Positions 61,242 through 62,834 of a stretch of 62,834 nucleotides of DNA are shown here, one piece after another. Below the pieces are notes generated by a model, which saw only the letters and a program-made list of their open reading frames with translations, was not told where the DNA came from and did no database searches. This DNA comes from Spirochaetota bacterium (lineage in GTDB: Bacteria; Spirochaetota; UBA4802; UBA5550): positions 1 through 62,834 of the forward strand of contig JAFGJX010000030.1 of the NCBI GenBank assembly GCA_016928865.1, read 5' to 3'. Position 1 is the first letter of the stretch, and each line of letters opens with the position of its first letter. The translations under genes were made by a program, and so were the position numbers.

Positions 61242-62834
61242 GCGTTGAATTTTTTTCTCGTATGGTTCAGGAGGCCGCCTTCGAGCAGTATCGCGCGCTG
61301 CCGGTCCGAGATGGCCAGCGTGAACCGGTATTCCGCGCCGGCAATTCGAGCCGTTATGGTATCCGCATGAGCAATGGTTTCCCTGAGCGCGGACAGGGTA
61401 AAATCGTCTCCCGCGTTGATCAGATCATAATCGTCAGGGTTTTCAAGGACCAGGGGAATGATCCCGAAATTGATCAGGTTGTCAGAATGGATGCGCTCGA
61501 ACGATTTCGCCATCACCAGGCGCACCCCCAGGTGCATGGGGCAAATGGCGGCGTGCTCGCGGCTCGATCCCTGACCGTAGCTGGCGCCGCCCAGTATGGC
61601 GGTAAAGACCCCCTTCTGCCTGTCGGCCAGCGCGCGCTTTGCGAATCCGGGGTCGACATTCTCGAACACGAATTCGGAATATTTCGGTATGTTGGACCGG
61701 TACTTGAGCCGGGGGCCCGCAGGCATGATATGGTCGGTGGTGATCTTGTCTCCCACTTTCAGGCCGATAACGCCGCGCAGTTCGTCGGGGAGCGAATCGG
61801 TTCGGGGCGGCTCCCCGATGTTTGGACCGCGTATTATCTTTACCGGCTTTTCCGATGGCGGTATGATCATGGAGTCGTCGATGTGGAATGCCTCCACCTG
61901 CGCTATCGTCGGGTATACGCTTTCGGGCCGGTCGAGAGGATTGACGAGGGTCCCCGCGATCGCGGACAGGGCGGCTGTCTCGGGACTCACCAGATATATC
62001 TGGCCGGACGCGGTGCCGGAACGGCCTTCAAAATTGCGATTGTTGGTCCTGAGCGACACGCCCCCGGTCGGCGGGGCCTGGCCCGCGCCGATGCAGAATC
62101 CGCACGCGGACTCCATGATGCGGGCCCCGCTTGCGATGATGTCTGAGAGGGCGCCGTTGCGCGCGATCATTTCCAGCGCCTGGCGCGACCCGGGCGCGAC
62201 GATCAGGCTCACCCCGGGCGCCGCCTTTTTTCCCTTCAGGATTTCCGCGACAATCATCAGATCCTTGTAGGACGAATTGGTGCAGCTCCCGATCGCGACC
62301 TGCTGGACCTGCATTCCTTTAATTTCGGATAATGGCTTGATATTGTCGGGCGAGTGAGGGCACGCCGCCATCGGTACGATTGTCGAAAGGTCGATATCGA
62401 TGACACGGGCGTATTCAGCGTCCGGATCGGGGAGGATTTCGCGCCATGAGGCGCCCCTGCCCTGGGCCGCGAGGAACTGGTGGGTTACGGCGTCGCTCGG
62501 GAACAGGGAGGTTGTCACGCCCAGCTCCGCACCCATGTTCGTGATGGTGGCGCGCTCCGGCACCGACAGGGTGCGGATCCCGTCGCCCGTGTATTCGATA
62601 ACCGTGCCGACGTTCCCCTTTGTGGTGAGGATGCCGAGGATGGCGAGGATCACGTCCTTCGCCGATACCCAGTGGCGCAGTTTGCCCGAGAGGCGGACAT
62701 TGACCACTTTCGGCGCCTTCAGGTAGAAGGGGCCTCCGCCCATGGCCACGGCGACATCAAGGCCCCCCGCGCCGATGGCGATCATGCCGATGCCGCCGCC
62801 AGTCGGGGTGTGGCTGTCGGATCCGAGGAGTGTG
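61238..62834 (-). CDS. acn: Aconitate hydratase, C-terminal part (cut by window edge)
   Basis: About 532 residues are visible; the gene runs on past 62834. At the edge GSDSHTPTGGGIGMIAIGAGG is the aconitase substrate and cluster-side motif. The [4Fe-4S] cysteines are in AIGSCTNSSYKD and ESACGFCIGAGQ. The C-terminal swivel domain (KVGDKITTDHIMPAGPRLKY ... ILGGASYGQGSSREHAAICP) is complete. Arrangement and length suit the Aquifex-type bacterial aconitase. It interconverts citrate and isocitrate. It is followed immediately by a coupled cysteine-cluster gene. Confidence 0.95.
   Translation of the reverse strand, partial: TLLGSDSHTPTGGGIGMIAIGAGGLDVAVAMGGGPFYLKAPKVVNVRLSGKLRHWVSAKDVILAILGILTTKGNVGTVIEYTGDGIRTLSVPERATITNMGAELGVTTSLFPSDAVTHQFLAAQGRGASWREILPDPDAEYARVIDIDLSTIVPMAACPHSPDNIKPLSEIKGMQVQQVAIGSCTNSSYKDLMIVAEILKGKKAAPGVSLIVAPGSRQALEMIARNGALSDIIASGARIMESACGFCIGAGQAPPTGGVSLRTNNRNFEGRSGTASGQIYLVSPETAALSAIAGTLVNPLDRPESVYPTIAQVEAFHIDDSMIIPPSEKPVKIIRGPNIGEPPRTDSLPDELRGVIGLKVGDKITTDHIMPAGPRLKYRSNIPKYSEFVFENVDPGFAKRALADRQKGVFTAILGGASYGQGSSREHAAICPMHLGVRLVMAKSFERIHSDNLINFGIIPLVLENPDDYDLINAGDDFTLSALRETIAHADTITARIAGAEYRFTLAISDRQRAILLEGGLLNHTRKKFNA

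Noticed and set aside
61223..62146. Long plus-strand frame opposite aconitase
   Set aside because: Antisense shadow; aconitase motifs are intact on the minus strand.

Overview
This 62.8 kb window of moderate GC content is an ordinary-density bacterial chromosome segment, best explained as a member of the Spirochaetota. The main clues are the large coiled-coil protein with a C-terminal helix-turn-helix at 9050-11278 (SpiroCoCo type), many small lipoproteins with a spirochaete-like lipobox (LSC, TSC, MSC), a LysM lipoprotein, and the rpmH-rnpA-yidD-yidC-jag-mnmE block followed by a large unrecognised soluble protein. No phage, insertion sequence, CRISPR array, rRNA or complete tRNA gene was found. 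Assignment below phylum is not possible from the sequence alone.

Layout. 1-3.8 kb (minus): GDP-D-rhamnose synthesis (gmd, rmd), then an AlgI-type O-acyltransferase and the first codons of another gene. 4-9 kb: envelope lipoproteins, a beta-propeller-like exported protein, an M50 protease. 9-11.3 kb: the SpiroCoCo gene, divergent from the rpmH-rnpA-yidD-yidC-jag-mnmE block (11.5-16.3 kb), which joins ribosome, RNase P, membrane insertion and tRNA U34 modification. 16.4-21.5 kb: an unknown 594-residue protein, an MnmD-like methyltransferase, a lipoprotein, a B12-binding-type radical SAM protein and acylphosphatase. 21.7-23.5 kb (minus): trpR followed by a TrpB2-type tryptophan synthase beta chain, with a striking tandem palindrome in front of trpR. 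23.6-26.8 kb (minus): nadK-recN-metallopeptidase. 27.1 kb: a lone HPt protein. 27.5-32.3 kb (minus): cytochrome c maturation ccmABC, a CcmD-like protein, ccmE and ccmF; CcmE has the CX3Y haem-binding motif and ccmH is absent, as in variant System I. 32.5-39.5 kb: a lipoprotein, a degraded M28-type peptidase behind a structured leader, superoxide dismutase, a stand-alone E2-type acyltransferase domain and a bile-acid/sodium symporter-type carrier. 39.9-45.5 kb: rplM-rpsI, recX, an AAA ATPase, acpS, alaS. 45.9-49.6 kb: a CheX-like phosphatase, a sodium/solute symporter and glycerate kinase. 50.8-57.0 kb: an envelope operon with amidase, HtrA-type protease, a small exported protein and a TPR/transglutaminase-like protein. 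57.0-62.8 kb: a 33-residue basic protein, MlaD/Mce protein, radA, a GlpQ-like phosphodiesterase, a cysteine-cluster protein and aconitase, the last cut by the window edge.

The most interesting non-genic signals are: (i) a 114-bp element present twice, directly after two unrelated genes (32349-32462 and 45476-45589), about 91% identical and in the same sense relative to transcription; (ii) a four-copy, 47-bp tandem palindromic repeat just after the second copy; (iii) a structured approximately 170-nt leader or small RNA with a near-perfect terminator at 33884-34054; (iv) two abutting 18-bp imperfect palindromes upstream of trpR; (v) a well-supported 33-residue, half Lys/Arg protein at 57030-57131. 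None of these is covered by ordinary gene calls.
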